The notes under the pieces: model-generated
The model's database searches: none
What the model was told of the DNA's origin: nothing
What the model saw: only the letters and a program-made list of their open reading frames with translations
Part shown: one piece after another, positions 47,224-57,580 of the stretch
Position numbering within the stretch: position 1 is the stretch's first letter
Layout of the letters: each line of letters starts with the position of its first letter
Translations under genes and position numbers: made by a program
NCBI RefSeq assembly: GCF_018336975.1
Contig: NZ_CP025572.1
Location: forward strand, 3,417,046 to 3,481,045
Source: Marinomonas sp. CT5
GTDB taxonomy: Bacteria; Pseudomonadota; Gammaproteobacteria; Pseudomonadales; Marinomonadaceae
Direction: 5' to 3'
Length of the DNA stretch: 64,000 bases

Positions 47224-50157
47224 TTATTCCTCGTCTTCTGTGGTTTGATTAATTTGTTTGATAGACATTGCGCCAATCGGTTGCTTATCACATACTACAT
47301 AATAAATAGCGTGTGGATGTCGGGCACTTTCTCCACCCACATTTAGTAGGTCGTTGGTGGTGTAACTTAAATAAATGGGCGATTCTGGATCGCGCGCTTC
47401 ATTTAACAACGCATTATCATTATAGGATTTAATTCCTCCCATAATATTGTGGTGTTTTTTAAACATGTGAGATAACAAGTCTTTGTCACTTTGATCGTAA
47501 CCACGGATGACTCTAGTGGGATATGTGAGGTTATCAATATTGCTGTCATCATTTAGTGGCATTGAATAAGCATACTCATCTAAGAATTGCGGTACTAAAT
47601 TGGTTAAGTTAATTAATGCCAATTGCACAAAACGATTATCACCACGTAGCGATGCTTTGCTGATTTTGTTATGTTTTTTATCTTTATTTTTCTTCCGCGG
47701 TACTGTGATGGGATCAATCACTTTTGCATTAATTTGTTGGACACTATTTTTAAGTGCTGCTACTAGATCACTCTCTATAAAATCTCGATTACGCTCAGTA
47801 TGATGAAATTTGAAATAAAGTTGATAAATTTCAGGCAAGGTAAAAGTTCTATCGACAAGCTCGCTTTGTAAAAACTGATACCACGCCCGCACTGAGCTCA
47901 GTACGTACATTTTTCCTAAAAAACCTGCTGCTGGGCTTTTTCCTTTTCCGTTAGCGACGGATTCTGGTACAGCTAAGGTGTAAATATTTACATCACTATT
48001 TTCGCCAAAACGATCTAATCGTCCTAACCGCTGTAAGCTATCTTCAGCACTGGTGATTTCGGCCACCATATAATCACAACTGATATTAAGCGACGCTTGC
48101 ACAATTGGACCACTGCGCAATACCTCATACTTACGTGTACCAGCACGTTTGTATGCCTCGTACACCTCAGCAAACCATTTACGTTTATCACTTTTAATAA
48201 ATTTTGAATGCAACAGCACGGCATTTTCAGTGTGTTGATTAGTGATAAAGCTATTTTGTGCTGTTAACGCCATATTACTGATTACGAAGGTACAGCCCCT
48301 TTGTGGGACAAATAACGGGTTAGTATTATCAAGTTTGCTATCATCAAATACTTTAAAATTGAGTTGATATTGGCTTTGGTTGAACGATGGCATGACTTTG
48401 ATATCGTCGGGATGAATGCTCAATAACTCTTCAACAAAAACGTAATGTGGCGTTGCCGACACTAATAAAGTATTCGCCTGTTGCTGCTGCATTTTTTTAG
48501 ATGCTATTAGCTCTGCAAACAACAAATTAAACGATGCCATATTCACGTACTCATGAAACTCATCAAATACTACATGCACGTTTAAAAAATCGATAAGAGT
48601 ATTGGCCTTAGTATGGCTGATCACTGCACCCAAAATTTGATCAATAGTAGTAATAACGATATCTCCAGAAAAATTTTCGTCATCGGAAATTCGGTTATCC
48701 CACTGATTATGAAATTTAAACTCACCGGTATTAATTTCAATGGTGCTGTTAGGCAGATATTGTTCTGAGGTTAGTTCATAAAATAAACCTTGGCAGACTT
48801 GTACGCGGGGACATACCCAAATGATGCGTTTTGCACCTTGTAGTTTTGCCCATTCCAAAGCAATTTTGGTTTTACCGCAGCCAGCAGCTCCAGCAAGTAC
48901 CGCAACATCTTCGGCAGTAGTCAGCTCCTTAGCAATGTCACTTTGCTTTTTACTGCGTTCACTATTAGGAAAAAAAGTTTTGAGACACGTATCGATATCA
49001 CCACAAAGAGTAGACTCAACGCCAAGCAGATCAGTAACGATATCGTTTAAGTTACGCTCAAAAATGGCCTTATGTAACTCTGCAGCACTTAAAGCAGAGA
49101 CTTTACGATCAGCGGTGATCAAACAAGCACGTGCAATATTATTCAAGGCGTTAACTTTTACATTGGTATTATTGGCCGAGACTGACTCTTCCAGCTCATA
49201 CTCTTTGTAATTAGGTAAAGGTGGTGCATCAGGGAGATTCGCTTCTAATGCCTCAGCAATTTCAGTTGAAAAAGTTTTTTCTAGCAGACTATTGCTTGAG
49301 TTTCGATATTTTTTATCTATACCAATAACGAGCTTAAGCAGTGTTTGAGCTTGCATGACAATATCAGTTAAACCAACTCCCTTCTGGTTTGCTATAAGCT
49401 TTTTACAGATGTCTTTGTAAGAATCAAAACCACTTTTCTCTTTGCGATATGGCTTAGCATGATGCCAGTACACAGCATGCTTTACTGAACGTTTATTACT
49501 CGGGTTGAGGGCTTTCAGCTCAGCACTATCTAGTAGGTGGTAAAATAATAATGATAGTTCATTGTGCCTAGGGTGTTTATCAAAGCTAAATTTAGCATCA
49601 TCAATATGCTGGCCATCTTCTGCTACAAATTCTTTCTTTTTGGGGTTAGTAACCCATTCTTGGAACTTAGGATCAATTTTTCCTAAATCATGAAAGCAAC
49701 CAGCAATAAAGTTTACCAGCGAAAACTGTGTGCTTTCGGGAAATAACTTGTGATGTAGCTGCTCGGCAACATAACCGACTGCAAACAAGTGCTCGCTTAA
49801 TGGCTGCAAATGAGTGTTAGCATACAACACACCTTGCTTGGGTTTGTCTCTTACAACATCCATAAAAACCTCTTTTTCTGTGGTATTAACCGGCACGATA
49901 CCTTGTTCATTAAACTTATTCTTATTCCCCACCACCCAAAGCAATTCACTTCTGGCACGGGTTCTTATCCAGTGGCAACTTACGGCGGTGTTTTTGCTGG
50001 CGGTTTGACGCAGCATTTTTTTGACGGTAAGCAAGCCGTCTTCGGTAATCAGGGTTTGCCATGTGTTGTCGCCGATTCGATTGGCAAAAGCATCTAACAC
50101 ACGGCGGGTCTTTTTGAGTGAGTTTTTTTCGCACTGAGAAACAAAGGTCACCATCAT
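47224..50157 (-). CDS. cas2-3: Cas2-3 fusion nuclease-helicase
   Basis: 977 residues. Domains in order: Cas2-like (about 1-97, starting [20 protein letters not shown]), HD nuclease (His-Asp in [14 protein letters not shown], about residue 160, with an earlier His in LSEHLF), then a DExH helicase with Walker [15 protein letters not shown] (about 424), DEFHEY (about 532), SATPHYVF and the late [10 protein letters not shown] motif. It unwinds and degrades target DNA after Cascade recruits it and, through Cas2, joins Cas1 in adaptation. Its start overlaps the cas1 stop by 4 bp. All motifs look intact. Confidence 0.95.
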   Translation of the reverse strand: MMVTFVSQCEKNSLKKTRRVLDAFANRIGDNTWQTLITEDGLLTVKKMLRQTASKNTAVSCHWIRTRARSELLWVVGNKNKFNEQGIVPVNTTEKEVFMDVVRDKPKQGVLYANTHLQPLSEHLFAVGYVAEQLHHKLFPESTQFSLVNFIAGCFHDLGKIDPKFQEWVTNPKKKEFVAEDGQHIDDAKFSFDKHPRHNELSLLFYHLLDSAELKALNPSNKRSVKHAVYWHHAKPYRKEKSGFDSYKDICKKLIANQKGVGLTDIVMQAQTLLKLVIGIDKKYRNSSNSLLEKTFSTEIAEALEANLPDAPPLPNYKEYELEESVSANNTNVKVNALNNIARACLITADRKVSALSAAELHKAIFERNLNDIVTDLLGVESTLCGDIDTCLKTFFPNSERSKKQSDIAKELTTAEDVAVLAGAAGCGKTKIALEWAKLQGAKRIIWVCPRVQVCQGLFYELTSEQYLPNSTIEINTGEFKFHNQWDNRISDDENFSGDIVITTIDQILGAVISHTKANTLIDFLNVHVVFDEFHEYVNMASFNLLFAELIASKKMQQQQANTLLVSATPHYVFVEELLSIHPDDIKVMPSFNQSQYQLNFKVFDDSKLDNTNPLFVPQRGCTFVISNMALTAQNSFITNQHTENAVLLHSKFIKSDKRKWFAEVYEAYKRAGTRKYEVLRSGPIVQASLNISCDYMVAEITSAEDSLQRLGRLDRFGENSDVNIYTLAVPESVANGKGKSPAAGFLGKMYVLSSVRAWYQFLQSELVDRTFTLPEIYQLYFKFHHTERNRDFIESDLVAALKNSVQQINAKVIDPITVPRKKNKDKKHNKISKASLRGDNRFVQLALINLTNLVPQFLDEYAYSMPLNDDSNIDNLTYPTRVIRGYDQSDKDLLSHMFKKHHNIMGGIKSYNDNALLNEARDPESPIYLSYTTNDLLNVGGESARHPHAIYYVVCDKQPIGAMSIKQINQTTEDEE

Positions 50158-51206
50158 CGTTCGGTATCCTCGTCGTTTTGTCGCTCTAAAGAACGACCTA
50201 CAAGTGCCTCTTGTTCTTCGAGGTCATTTTGCTTATTTGATGAACTACCAAGATTTAATGCCACGTTTTTGACCGTATCAAACATAAAATCTAACGCTTT
50301 ATGGTCGGTGAATTTTTGTAGAATTTGCTGACGAAATTCTTGTTCTGTGGCGTTTTCTTTGGCGCAGACAAAGGCCCAAGGCAGAACGATGGCGTCTTTT
50401 ATCAAGTCGGCGACATCAAACACCAACGCACCACGGCGCGTTTTGCCATGCATGACGGCAAAACCATGAGGAATGCCGAGCACCCATAAACAACAAGCGG
50501 CTAAGCCGTAGGCGAGATAGTTACCGTGGCTTAAAAAATCGTTGGCTTTGTCGCTTGAGTCATGCTGACGTTTAAAATCCTCAATACGCACAGCATTAGC
50601 AGCGTATTTGTAAAGGGATTTGGTGAGCTGAGCTTCGGTGAGTAATCAATCGGATTGTTTCGTCGCGGCATCGGTTCGGTTATGAAAGGTCTCGAAAGAC
50701 GATTGTAATACCGCATCTTGCAGGGCGAAGCCTTCACCTTTTAAGTCTTTGTCTTTTGTCCAAATCCGTTCAAGGTAATCAAGGCGCGCTTTTTGGAAAG
50801 TTTTCGCTGCATCAAGTCGTTTGTCGTCATCAAACCAAAATTGCAGCCAACCATGGAGGTATTCTGTCGGGCGATATTCACTTTGCGGAGTAAACCATTC
50901 TACTTCGCACGCCATATACAGAGGCGTGCCACCGCCACCACAAAAGCCAACTAACACGCCTGCTTGAGCAAGCATACGCATGGCGGCTTGGGTGATCGAG
51001 GTCCCATTACCAAGTAGAAGCACGGTGGTGTTGGCAATCGGGATATTAAAATACTGGTTTTCTCCTGACTTTTTATTAGAAAGCGCTTCCGTGAGATACA
51101 AGACTCGACCATCTTTTTGCATCACCCGACAGTATTCGAGGTAGTACATATTGGCTCGTTTAGAGTGCAATATGGTTTTCATATCCGATGGTGAGAACTG
51201 TTCCAT
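50154..51206 (-). pseudogene. cas1: cas1 (type I-F), interrupted by one in-frame TGA
   Basis: 350 codons in one frame, but codon 187 is TGA (50646-50648). Both sides are clearly Cas1: the N-terminal part has LHSKRANMYYLEYCRV and GNGTSITQAAMRMLAQAGV; the C-terminal part has the catalytic His in FLSHGNYLAYGLA and Asp in VFDVADLIKDA. The catalytic Glu of LLTEAQLTKSLY falls at codon 191, matching Glu190 of P. aeruginosa Cas1, so all three catalytic residues follow the stop. Cas1 integrates new spacers. The stop is a single substitution away from a sense codon with no frameshift, so the damage looks recent, or the base could be a sequencing error. Overlaps cas2-3 by 4 bp. Confidence 0.9.
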
Positions 51207-51342
51207 TGTTTGTCCCTTCTCGCTCTAGTTATTTGCCTTGTATCCACTGTGCCTTGCTTCTCTCAATGCCACAACGCTGTCCATTTACACAGGTAAAGTA
51301 ATTTGACAGGTTTTGCCTTATGTCAGTGTTAAACAGTGTTTA
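51207..51342 (-). promoter_or_regulatory. Upstream region of the cas operon
   Basis: 136 bp between the WYL gene and cas1. It holds a dyad TTTAC-ACAG-GTAAA (51284-51297) and a repeated CAGTGTT (51323-51338) near the WYL gene's end. These are possible operator sites for the neighbouring regulator; no confident promoter was found. The WYL gene may also read through into cas1. Confidence 0.4.
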
Positions 51343-52170
51343 TCAGTCAAATAGCCATTGTTTTATGTCGGTGTAGTTAACACACACCAGTTGTTGGGCT
51401 TGTGGGTTGGCTTCGAGCATTTTGGTTTTGATCTGTAAGTCGTCGAGGGTGTATTTGACAAGGGCGGCGCGGGTAGTGATGTTCAGTTGACCATCTGTCA
51501 TGCCGTAGTCGTTTTCAAGCACACGTTTTTGTTTGTCGGTAAGGCGGGAGTCAGGAGTAAGAATCAGTGAGACTTGAGTATTCCACAGGGTGTCTTGTTG
51601 TGCGGTCTGTTCGGCGATTTTGCCATCGTACTCGACGCTCTGAAAGCGGCTGAGTACAAAGTCGAGGAATTGTTTTCGTACGTCACAGTAGGCGCGAACG
51701 TGCCATCGTCCGGCGGTTTTCACAAAGCTATGGGGGTAAATTAATCGGCCTTGCGGGTCGCTGCTGGAAACGGATAAATATTCGCAATCCACAGCGGTTT
51801 TGTCTTTAACAGCTTTTAATAAAGGTCGCATGACCTGTGGTGAGACGAAGCGCGCTAAGGCTTGCATTCTGTATTGGGTGGCGTCTTTAGCCGCATTGGA
51901 AAAGGTGGGGATTTTACCGTAGTTTAGCCAATCAAAGTATTCATCCACGGTTTGGTCAATGTAGTGCGGTTTGAAATAGCTTGTTACTTGGTAGGCTTTT
52001 CGTGTGGCATCATAATCTAACGAGTTTGGGAAATCGGTCTGATATTGTTTAAGAAGCTGACTGACACTTTGCCGCGTGAGGCCCAAAGCAGTCATTAGTG
52101 GTTTGGTATTTATTTGTCCTTCCCAAAAGGCAATTAATTCTAACATCCAATAACGCTGCGCGACTTCCAT
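51343..52170 (-). CDS. WYL-domain transcriptional regulator next to cas genes
   Basis: 275 residues. An N-terminal winged helix-turn-helix (MTALGLTRQSVSQLLKQYQT, about residues 25-44) is followed by a WYL domain (about 115-205: DCEYLSVSSSDPQGRLIYPH, then the RWHVRAYCD strand, then FVLSRFQSVE) and a WCX-like C-terminus. WYL domains sense ligands, possibly nucleotides or nucleic acids, and such proteins often control CRISPR or other defence loci. It lies 136 bp upstream of cas1 on the same strand, so regulation of this cas operon is a fair inference. Confidence 0.85.
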   Translation of the reverse strand: MEVAQRYWMLELIAFWEGQINTKPLMTALGLTRQSVSQLLKQYQTDFPNSLDYDATRKAYQVTSYFKPHYIDQTVDEYFDWLNYGKIPTFSNAAKDATQYRMQALARFVSPQVMRPLLKAVKDKTAVDCEYLSVSSSDPQGRLIYPHSFVKTAGRWHVRAYCDVRKQFLDFVLSRFQSVEYDGKIAEQTAQQDTLWNTQVSLILTPDSRLTDKQKRVLENDYGMTDGQLNITTRAALVKYTLDDLQIKTKMLEANPQAQQLVCVNYTDIKQWLFD

Positions 52171-52272
52171 ATTGACTACTTCCTTACTCTTTGTAGCCTA
52201 GCAATGTAACGCAGTTTTTTGTGATAACCAAACCACAATTGTGGTGTTTTTGTAGTCAGATCAATGAATTTG

Positions 52273-53508
52273 TCACTCTGCGCTGCTTATTGATTTGCGC
52301 TCTGCCCTAACCATCCAGTTCCTTGGGGTTAGGCTTTTGTCGCAGAATTTTCCTATCTCGACTTGGTAGCCGTTTTCTTCTAGGTAAAGGGCGCGGTCAA
52401 GGACAAGCCAGTATTCCAGCGCGGGGCGAAAGAGTTGGCTGATGGCTTCGAGTTTTTGAATTTGTTGGCAGCGTTGTTGGCCTTGTGATTCGAATGATTC
52501 AAAGGGCAAATCGGCTTTTAAATGTAACAACCCTTTTTGTTCCGCCGCCCAGTGGCAAAAGGCTGTAAAGCCTTGGTTCAATATGGCTTTTTGGATGGAG
52601 GGAACAGGCAGATATTCATCTTGCTGACGAGCCGATCTTTGCCATGAATCGAACCCTAAGCGATAAGTAAGTTCCAGTTGCTTGAGGCGTTGTTCACGTG
52701 CACCTGCGGTGGCGACTTCTTTTACCGCGAGTTTGAGATCGGCTTGGCGTAGATTAAGCTGGGATTGCTTTGCCCATTGGGATAGTGGGCGATAAAGCGC
52801 CTCTTTCGTCAGGTGGTAGCAGCATGGAGAAAGGCAAAGTTTGCCCGTGTTTGCCACAATTGCTTGCTGGATGAGCTCTCGATGCAAGTCCCCACAAGCA
52901 TGAAGTGCTACAGCGCAGTGAGTATTCGCTAACGCCAACTCGCCTTCACCTTTTAGCACATCGGCATGAGTAAACATCTGTGGTAGATTGAGTCGTTTGG
53001 CTTCTTGTTCGCCCGCATCACACAAGGCTTTTTGCCATTCTAGGCTGTGAACGGGCTTGTTGTCTTGAAAGGCCAATAATTTGCCCAGGTAGCCCTTTCC
53101 TGCACACCATTCCACATAGCTTTCTGCTTTTGGCGTCAGGGCGACAAAGGCTTGGATTTGCGACCACTTTCGGCCTTTTATTCCGGCTGAAACATAGCTT
53201 GGCATTGTGTTAGTAAGTGTTCGCTCCGAAGTTAGATCAAGCATTTCAAGCTCGGAAAAATTCAGCGGACTTTTTAGGTCTGGACAGAGACGAAAAACTT
53301 GCGCGTAGAAAGAATCGCTTGGCCCTTCCCTGCTCTCTTTTTCTAGACTCTCTTTTTCTAGACTCTCTTTTTCTAGGTACGTGGCCAACTCGGGATAAGC
53401 ATTTTTCCAAGGATTGTCCAAACGAGCAAAGGTATCGAACTGCCAGAGTGATGTATGCGTTTTTAGCCAGGCATCCAGTAGTTGAAAGTGATGTTGGAAA
53501 GCAGTCAT
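52273..53508 (-). CDS. SAM-dependent methyltransferase family protein
   Basis: 411 residues. The SAM-binding site is in YVEWCAGKGYLGKLLAF (about residue 134), followed by HSLEWQKALCDAG, HADVLKG and VALHACGDLHREL with CLSPCCYHL, a pattern of the METTL25/RRNAD1-like methyltransferase group. The substrate is unknown; relatives modify rRNA or proteins. An odd feature is a triple in-frame tandem repeat of LEKES near residue 47 (described separately). It stands outside the cas operon, convergent with nothing, and divergent from the aminotransferase gene. Confidence 0.75.
   Translation of the reverse strand: MTAFQHHFQLLDAWLKTHTSLWQFDTFARLDNPWKNAYPELATYLEKESLEKESLEKESREGPSDSFYAQVFRLCPDLKSPLNFSELEMLDLTSERTLTNTMPSYVSAGIKGRKWSQIQAFVALTPKAESYVEWCAGKGYLGKLLAFQDNKPVHSLEWQKALCDAGEQEAKRLNLPQMFTHADVLKGEGELALANTHCAVALHACGDLHRELIQQAIVANTGKLCLSPCCYHLTKEALYRPLSQWAKQSQLNLRQADLKLAVKEVATAGAREQRLKQLELTYRLGFDSWQRSARQQDEYLPVPSIQKAILNQGFTAFCHWAAEQKGLLHLKADLPFESFESQGQQRCQQIQKLEAISQLFRPALEYWLVLDRALYLEENGYQVEIGKFCDKSLTPRNWMVRAERKSISSAE
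53333..53377. repeat. Three tandem 15-bp units inside the methyltransferase gene
   Basis: CTCTCTTTTTCTAGA occurs three times in a row (last base G in the third). Fifteen is a multiple of three, so it adds the peptide LEKES in frame and could vary in number without breaking the gene. Confidence 0.93.
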
Positions 53509-53687
53509 GAATTGGCTCGCAAGGAAGGAAAATCAGGGTGTCTATATTTCTTTACAGTATTGGGAAAAATTCCCTCTCACTTGGATTGTATTTTGTCATA
53601 AAAACGGCAAAATGAAGAGGCTATTCAAGCAACAATTATCTTCACAGCGATTTTACTGTGACGTAAAAAAAGGACCCCAAAAATATC

Positions 53688-54884
53688 ATGTTCAAGCATC
53701 TTAAAGCTGTATCAGGCGACCCTCTTTTAGCCCTTATTATTGCCCATCAACAAGATCCAAACCCAAATAAAGTTGATTTAGGTGTAGGTGTTTATAAAGA
53801 CGATAATGGCCACACTCCGATTTTGAATACGGTAAAAAAAGCGGAAGCTATTTTGCTTGAGCAAGAAAACTCTAAAAGTTATTTAGGCATTTATGGCGCG
53901 ACTGAATTTGAAGCCATTATTAAAGATTTACTATTGGGTGAAGGCAATCCATTAATTGCATCGGGTCGTATCCGCTCAACCCAAACACCTGGTGGAACGG
54001 GCGCGCTGAAAGTTGCGGCCGATTTTATCAGTGCCAACTTGAAAGACGCCCGTCTTTGGGTAAGTGATCCTACTTGGGGAAATCACCAGTCTATTTTCAA
54101 CTCTGCTGGTGTAGAGGTGCAAGAGTACCCTTACTACGACCCAGAAACAAACGGCCTGCGCTTTGACGATATGATGGCGAAACTAGAAGCCGAAGCAAAA
54201 GAAGGTGATGTTCTATTGCTGCATGCCTGCTGCCACAACCCAACGGGTATCGATCTACAATTCGACCACTGGAAAGTATTAACCGATTTTGTCAATAAAC
54301 GCGGCTTGCTGCCTTTGATTGATGCAGCCTATCAAGGTTTTGGTGATGGTTTAGATGAAGACTTAGCGGGTCTGCGTCATATGGCGGCCAACGTTAAAGA
54401 TATGTTAATCGCCAATTCTTTTTCGAAAAACTTCGGAATTTACCGCGAACGTTGTGGTGGTTTAAGTGTTATTGCTGAGTCTGCGGATGAAGCCAATGCT
54501 GCGTTCTCTATTATTGGTCAGGCAATTCGTGCGAACTACTCTATGCCACCTGCTCATGGTGCGGCTGTGGTTTACACCATTATGAGTAATCCTGAACTAA
54601 AAGCAGAATGGGAATTAGAAGTGGCTGCAATGCGCGACCGCATTAATGGCTTGCGTGAAAAGCTGGTTGCAAAGTTAGCCGCATCGGGTGCTAGCAAAGA
54701 CTTTAGCTTCATTAAAGATCAGCGTGGTATGTTCTCTTACTCTGGTTTGACTCTAGAGCAAGTTCGCGCTTTACGTAATGACTACTCTATCTATATTGCC
54801 GATACTGGCCGCATGAGCGTGTCTGGTGTTAGTGATAGCAACATCGACTACTTATGCGAAAGCATTGCAAAAGTTGTTGGTTAA
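53688..54884 (+). CDS. Aromatic/aspartate aminotransferase
   Basis: 398 residues, the normal length for AspC/TyrB. Fold-type I PLP enzyme that moves an amino group between aspartate or aromatic amino acids and 2-oxoglutarate. Seen: VDLGVGVYKDDNGHTPIL at the N-terminus, ACCHNPTGIDL, DAAYQGFGDG, and the PLP Lys in NSFSKNFGIYRERCG. AAAGGACC precedes the ATG. AspC versus TyrB cannot be decided by eye. A strong terminator follows. Confidence 0.92.
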   Translation: MFKHLKAVSGDPLLALIIAHQQDPNPNKVDLGVGVYKDDNGHTPILNTVKKAEAILLEQENSKSYLGIYGATEFEAIIKDLLLGEGNPLIASGRIRSTQTPGGTGALKVAADFISANLKDARLWVSDPTWGNHQSIFNSAGVEVQEYPYYDPETNGLRFDDMMAKLEAEAKEGDVLLLHACCHNPTGIDLQFDHWKVLTDFVNKRGLLPLIDAAYQGFGDGLDEDLAGLRHMAANVKDMLIANSFSKNFGIYRERCGGLSVIAESADEANAAFSIIGQAIRANYSMPPAHGAAVVYTIMSNPELKAEWELEVAAMRDRINGLREKLVAKLAASGASKDFSFIKDQRGMFSYSGLTLEQVRALRNDYSIYIADTGRMSVSGVSDSNIDYLCESIAKVVG

Positions 54885-54900
54885 CAACTAAGCGGTAAAC

Positions 54901-54944
54901 AAAAAACGTGATCAGTTCAATTCATCACTGATCACGTTTTTTTT
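54901..54944 (+). terminator. Intrinsic terminator after the aminotransferase gene
   Basis: AAAACGTGATCAGT, 10-base loop, ACTGATCACGTTTT and a T run; works in both directions between convergent genes. Confidence 0.92.
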
Positions 54945-54992
54945 GATCTAGGGCCTATTATTCACAAGCCTAGCGGATAATAAAGTTTCGGT

Positions 54993-55607
54993 TTAATGAA
55001 GAATGCGCTTATCTGAATCTTTTACACTAGTTTGTGTTTCTGGATGATAATGTTTTACCAAACGCAAAACAGATGGCTCTATAGTATCTCGCCAGAAAGC
55101 CACTTCTTCTTCCACCATACCTTCGAGTTTTTTCCAACCAGTCTCCGTTCCAAACAAACGAACTGGAGCTAACGCTTCATCAAAGAAATCTCGATCACCG
55201 TTGATTCCAAGGCCAATCAATTTCGCACCACGAATAAATCCAACACACCACTCTTCTACTAGTATATTGTATTCACCATCGACTTCCTGCTCTAAGTAAA
55301 TGGGATAAAACTCCCCAAACAGCAAGCTATTCATGGTTTCCATATACATGATTAAGACAAGACTTAGGAATTCATCTTCTTGTTCGGTCGATTCCCAAAC
55401 TGGTTGATCTTCATCCGCCCCCCAAATAGCATTCAACCAAACATCTGGCTCTAGCTCTTGTACAGAACAGCCTAACGCAGTTAAGAAACCATCTAACTCC
55501 GATACGCACATAAGCGATCGGTCTGTCCCAAACGTTAATAAATAATGATCTATTTTCTCGTAAAGGACTTCTTCGCTGATGACGTCATCATCTTTCTTTT
55601 CAGGCAT
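54993..55607 (-). CDS. YecA/YgfB family protein (UPF0149)
   Basis: 204 residues, acidic. The start LTFGTDRSLMCVSELDGFLTALGCS fits the UPF0149 helical domain of YecA/YgfB, and EWCVGFIRGAKLIG is a second family landmark. The C-terminal SEC-C zinc motif of some YecA proteins is absent. Function unknown; a single gene facing the aminotransferase. Confidence 0.75.
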   Translation of the reverse strand: MPEKKDDDVISEEVLYEKIDHYLLTFGTDRSLMCVSELDGFLTALGCSVQELEPDVWLNAIWGADEDQPVWESTEQEDEFLSLVLIMYMETMNSLLFGEFYPIYLEQEVDGEYNILVEEWCVGFIRGAKLIGLGINGDRDFFDEALAPVRLFGTETGWKKLEGMVEEEVAFWRDTIEPSVLRLVKHYHPETQTSVKDSDKRILH

Positions 55608-55681
55608 TCATTTGTTTCCAATCAGTTGAGCTATACATATATTTTAGCTTGTCTAGGCAAAAGCGATAATATTTTGATTCA

Positions 55682-57580
55682 TTAATCAATAATCGCTAAG
55701 TTACCGTACGTTTCTAGCCAGCTTTTGCGGTCTCCTGCACGCTTTTTAGATAACAACTTATCAAGTAGCTCATCAGTGTCCAACTTGTCTTCCATGGTAA
55801 GTTGAATCAAACGGCGTGTATCCGGTGCCATGGTTGTTTCACGAAGTTGCGATGGATTCATCTCACCCAGACCTTTAAATCGTTGTACGTTTGGCGTACC
55901 ACGTTTGTTTTCAGCGGCAATTTTGTGCAAGGTGATGTCTTTTTCTTCGTCATCAAGGGCGTAATAAACTTCTTTACCAAGATCAATTCGGTACAAAGGC
56001 GGCATCGCCACAAACACATGTCCACCATTCACCAAAGCTGGAAAATGACGCACAAACAAAGCACAGATCAAGGTAGCGATGTGCAACCCATCCGAGTCGG
56101 CATCGGCAAGAATACAAATTTTGCCATAACGCAGACCACTCAAATCTTCTTCACCAGGGTCAACACCAAGCGCTACAGAAATATCATGAATTTCCTGTGA
56201 TGCCAGTACTTGGTTAGAATCCACTTCCCAAGAATTAAGAATTTTACCGCGAAGTGGCAAAATGGCTTGGAAGTCTTTTTCACGAGCCTGTTTAGCAGAG
56301 CCACCAGCCGAGTCCCCTTCCACTAAGAAAAGCTCACTTCGTGCAGAATCTTGTCCAGAGCAGTCAGCCAATTTACCCGGTAGTGCTGGGCCTTGAGTCA
56401 CTCTTTTACGAACAACTTTTTTACTGGCTTTTAGGCGAGTTTGCGCACTATTAATGACGATTTCAGCAATTTTCTTGCCGTCTTCAACGTGCTTATTCAA
56501 CCAAAGACTAAAGGCGTCTTTCACTGTCGCTGAGATAAAGGCAACAATTTGACGAGAAGACAGTCGCTCTTTGGTTTGACCCGAAAACTGAGGCTCTTGA
56601 ATTTTAGCGGAAAGTACATAACTGCAACGATCCCACACGTCTTCTGCGGTGAGTTTGACACTACGAGGCAATAAATTATGAAAATCACAAAACTCACGAA
56701 TGGCGTCTAACAAACCAGTTCGCAACCCATTAACATGAGTTCCGCCCTGAGCAGTAGGAATCAAGTTAACATAACTTTCTGTGACCAGCTCTCCACCTTC
56801 CGGTAGCCATTGCACAGCCCAGTCAACACCTTGTGTTTTTTCAGTTAGTCCACCGATAAAAGGTTCATCTGGTAGCAATACAAAACCATCGTTGGCCTGA
56901 GCCAGATAGTCTTTCAAACCATCTTGATAAAACCACTCTTCGCGAACCTCTTCACTGCCACTTTGATCGATAAACACGACATGAAGGCCTGAACACAGTA
57001 CAGCTTTGGCTTTTAATAGATGTTTTAAACGCGAGAGAGAGAATTTAGGGCTATCGAAATATTTTGTATCGGCCGTAAATTTCACTTTTGTGCCGGTATT
57101 TTTCTTACCGACTGTGCCAATTTCTTTTAGCTCTGAAGTTTTGAAACCATTTTCAAAACCAATGTGATAATGGACACCGTTACGTCTTACCCAAACTTCT
57201 AATGAAGTAGATAAAGCATTAACTACCGATACACCCACACCATGTAAACCACCTGAAAACTGGTAATTATCACCGGAGAATTTGCCGCCCGCGTGAAGTT
57301 TGGTCAGAATCAATTCAACACCGGAAATACCTTCCTCTGGATGAATATCGACAGGCATACCACGACCGTTGTCCTCTACGCTTAAGGAGCCATCTTTGTA
57401 CAAGATGACTTCGATGCGATCTGCATGCTTCGCCAACGCCTCATCCACGGAGTTATCAATGACTTCTTGTGCTAGATGGTTTGGCCGTGAAGTATCTGTA
57501 TACATTCCTGGACGCTTTTGTACAGGTTCTAAGCCACTAAGAACTTCTATGGATCCGGCGTTATATTCTTTTGCAGACAT
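55682..57580 (-). CDS. parE: DNA topoisomerase IV subunit B
   Basis: 632 residues from the ATG at 57580; the frame extends six codons to a TTG. ParE supplies the ATPase of topoisomerase IV, which unlinks daughter chromosomes. Seen: RPGMYTDTSRPNHLAQEV, the ATP site VEDNGRGMPVDIHP and GLHGVGVSVVNALS, the TOPRIM ELFLVEGDSAGGSAKQ and LADADSDGLHIATL, and GEMNPSQLRETTM. The genes upstream on the same strand (yqiA, yqiB-like, acyltransferase, nudF) resemble the E. coli nudF-yqiB-cpdA-yqiA-parE block, but with an acyltransferase and no cpdA. Confidence 0.95.
   Translation of the reverse strand: MSAKEYNAGSIEVLSGLEPVQKRPGMYTDTSRPNHLAQEVIDNSVDEALAKHADRIEVILYKDGSLSVEDNGRGMPVDIHPEEGISGVELILTKLHAGGKFSGDNYQFSGGLHGVGVSVVNALSTSLEVWVRRNGVHYHIGFENGFKTSELKEIGTVGKKNTGTKVKFTADTKYFDSPKFSLSRLKHLLKAKAVLCSGLHVVFIDQSGSEEVREEWFYQDGLKDYLAQANDGFVLLPDEPFIGGLTEKTQGVDWAVQWLPEGGELVTESYVNLIPTAQGGTHVNGLRTGLLDAIREFCDFHNLLPRSVKLTAEDVWDRCSYVLSAKIQEPQFSGQTKERLSSRQIVAFISATVKDAFSLWLNKHVEDGKKIAEIVINSAQTRLKASKKVVRKRVTQGPALPGKLADCSGQDSARSELFLVEGDSAGGSAKQAREKDFQAILPLRGKILNSWEVDSNQVLASQEIHDISVALGVDPGEEDLSGLRYGKICILADADSDGLHIATLICALFVRHFPALVNGGHVFVAMPPLYRIDLGKEVYYALDDEEKDITLHKIAAENKRGTPNVQRFKGLGEMNPSQLRETTMAPDTRRLIQLTMEDKLDTDELLDKLLSKKRAGDRKSWLETYGNLAIID

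Noticed and set aside
50154..50591. Second half of cas1 as a separate gene starting at GTG 50591
   Set aside because: It is in the same frame as the first half, starts inside a Cas1 helix, has no ribosome site, and would lack the catalytic Glu.
37516..53508. Integration-site signature (tRNA, integrase or direct repeats) flanking the CRISPR island
   Set aside because: No integrase, tRNA or clear flanking direct repeat was found; how the island arrived cannot be told from this window.
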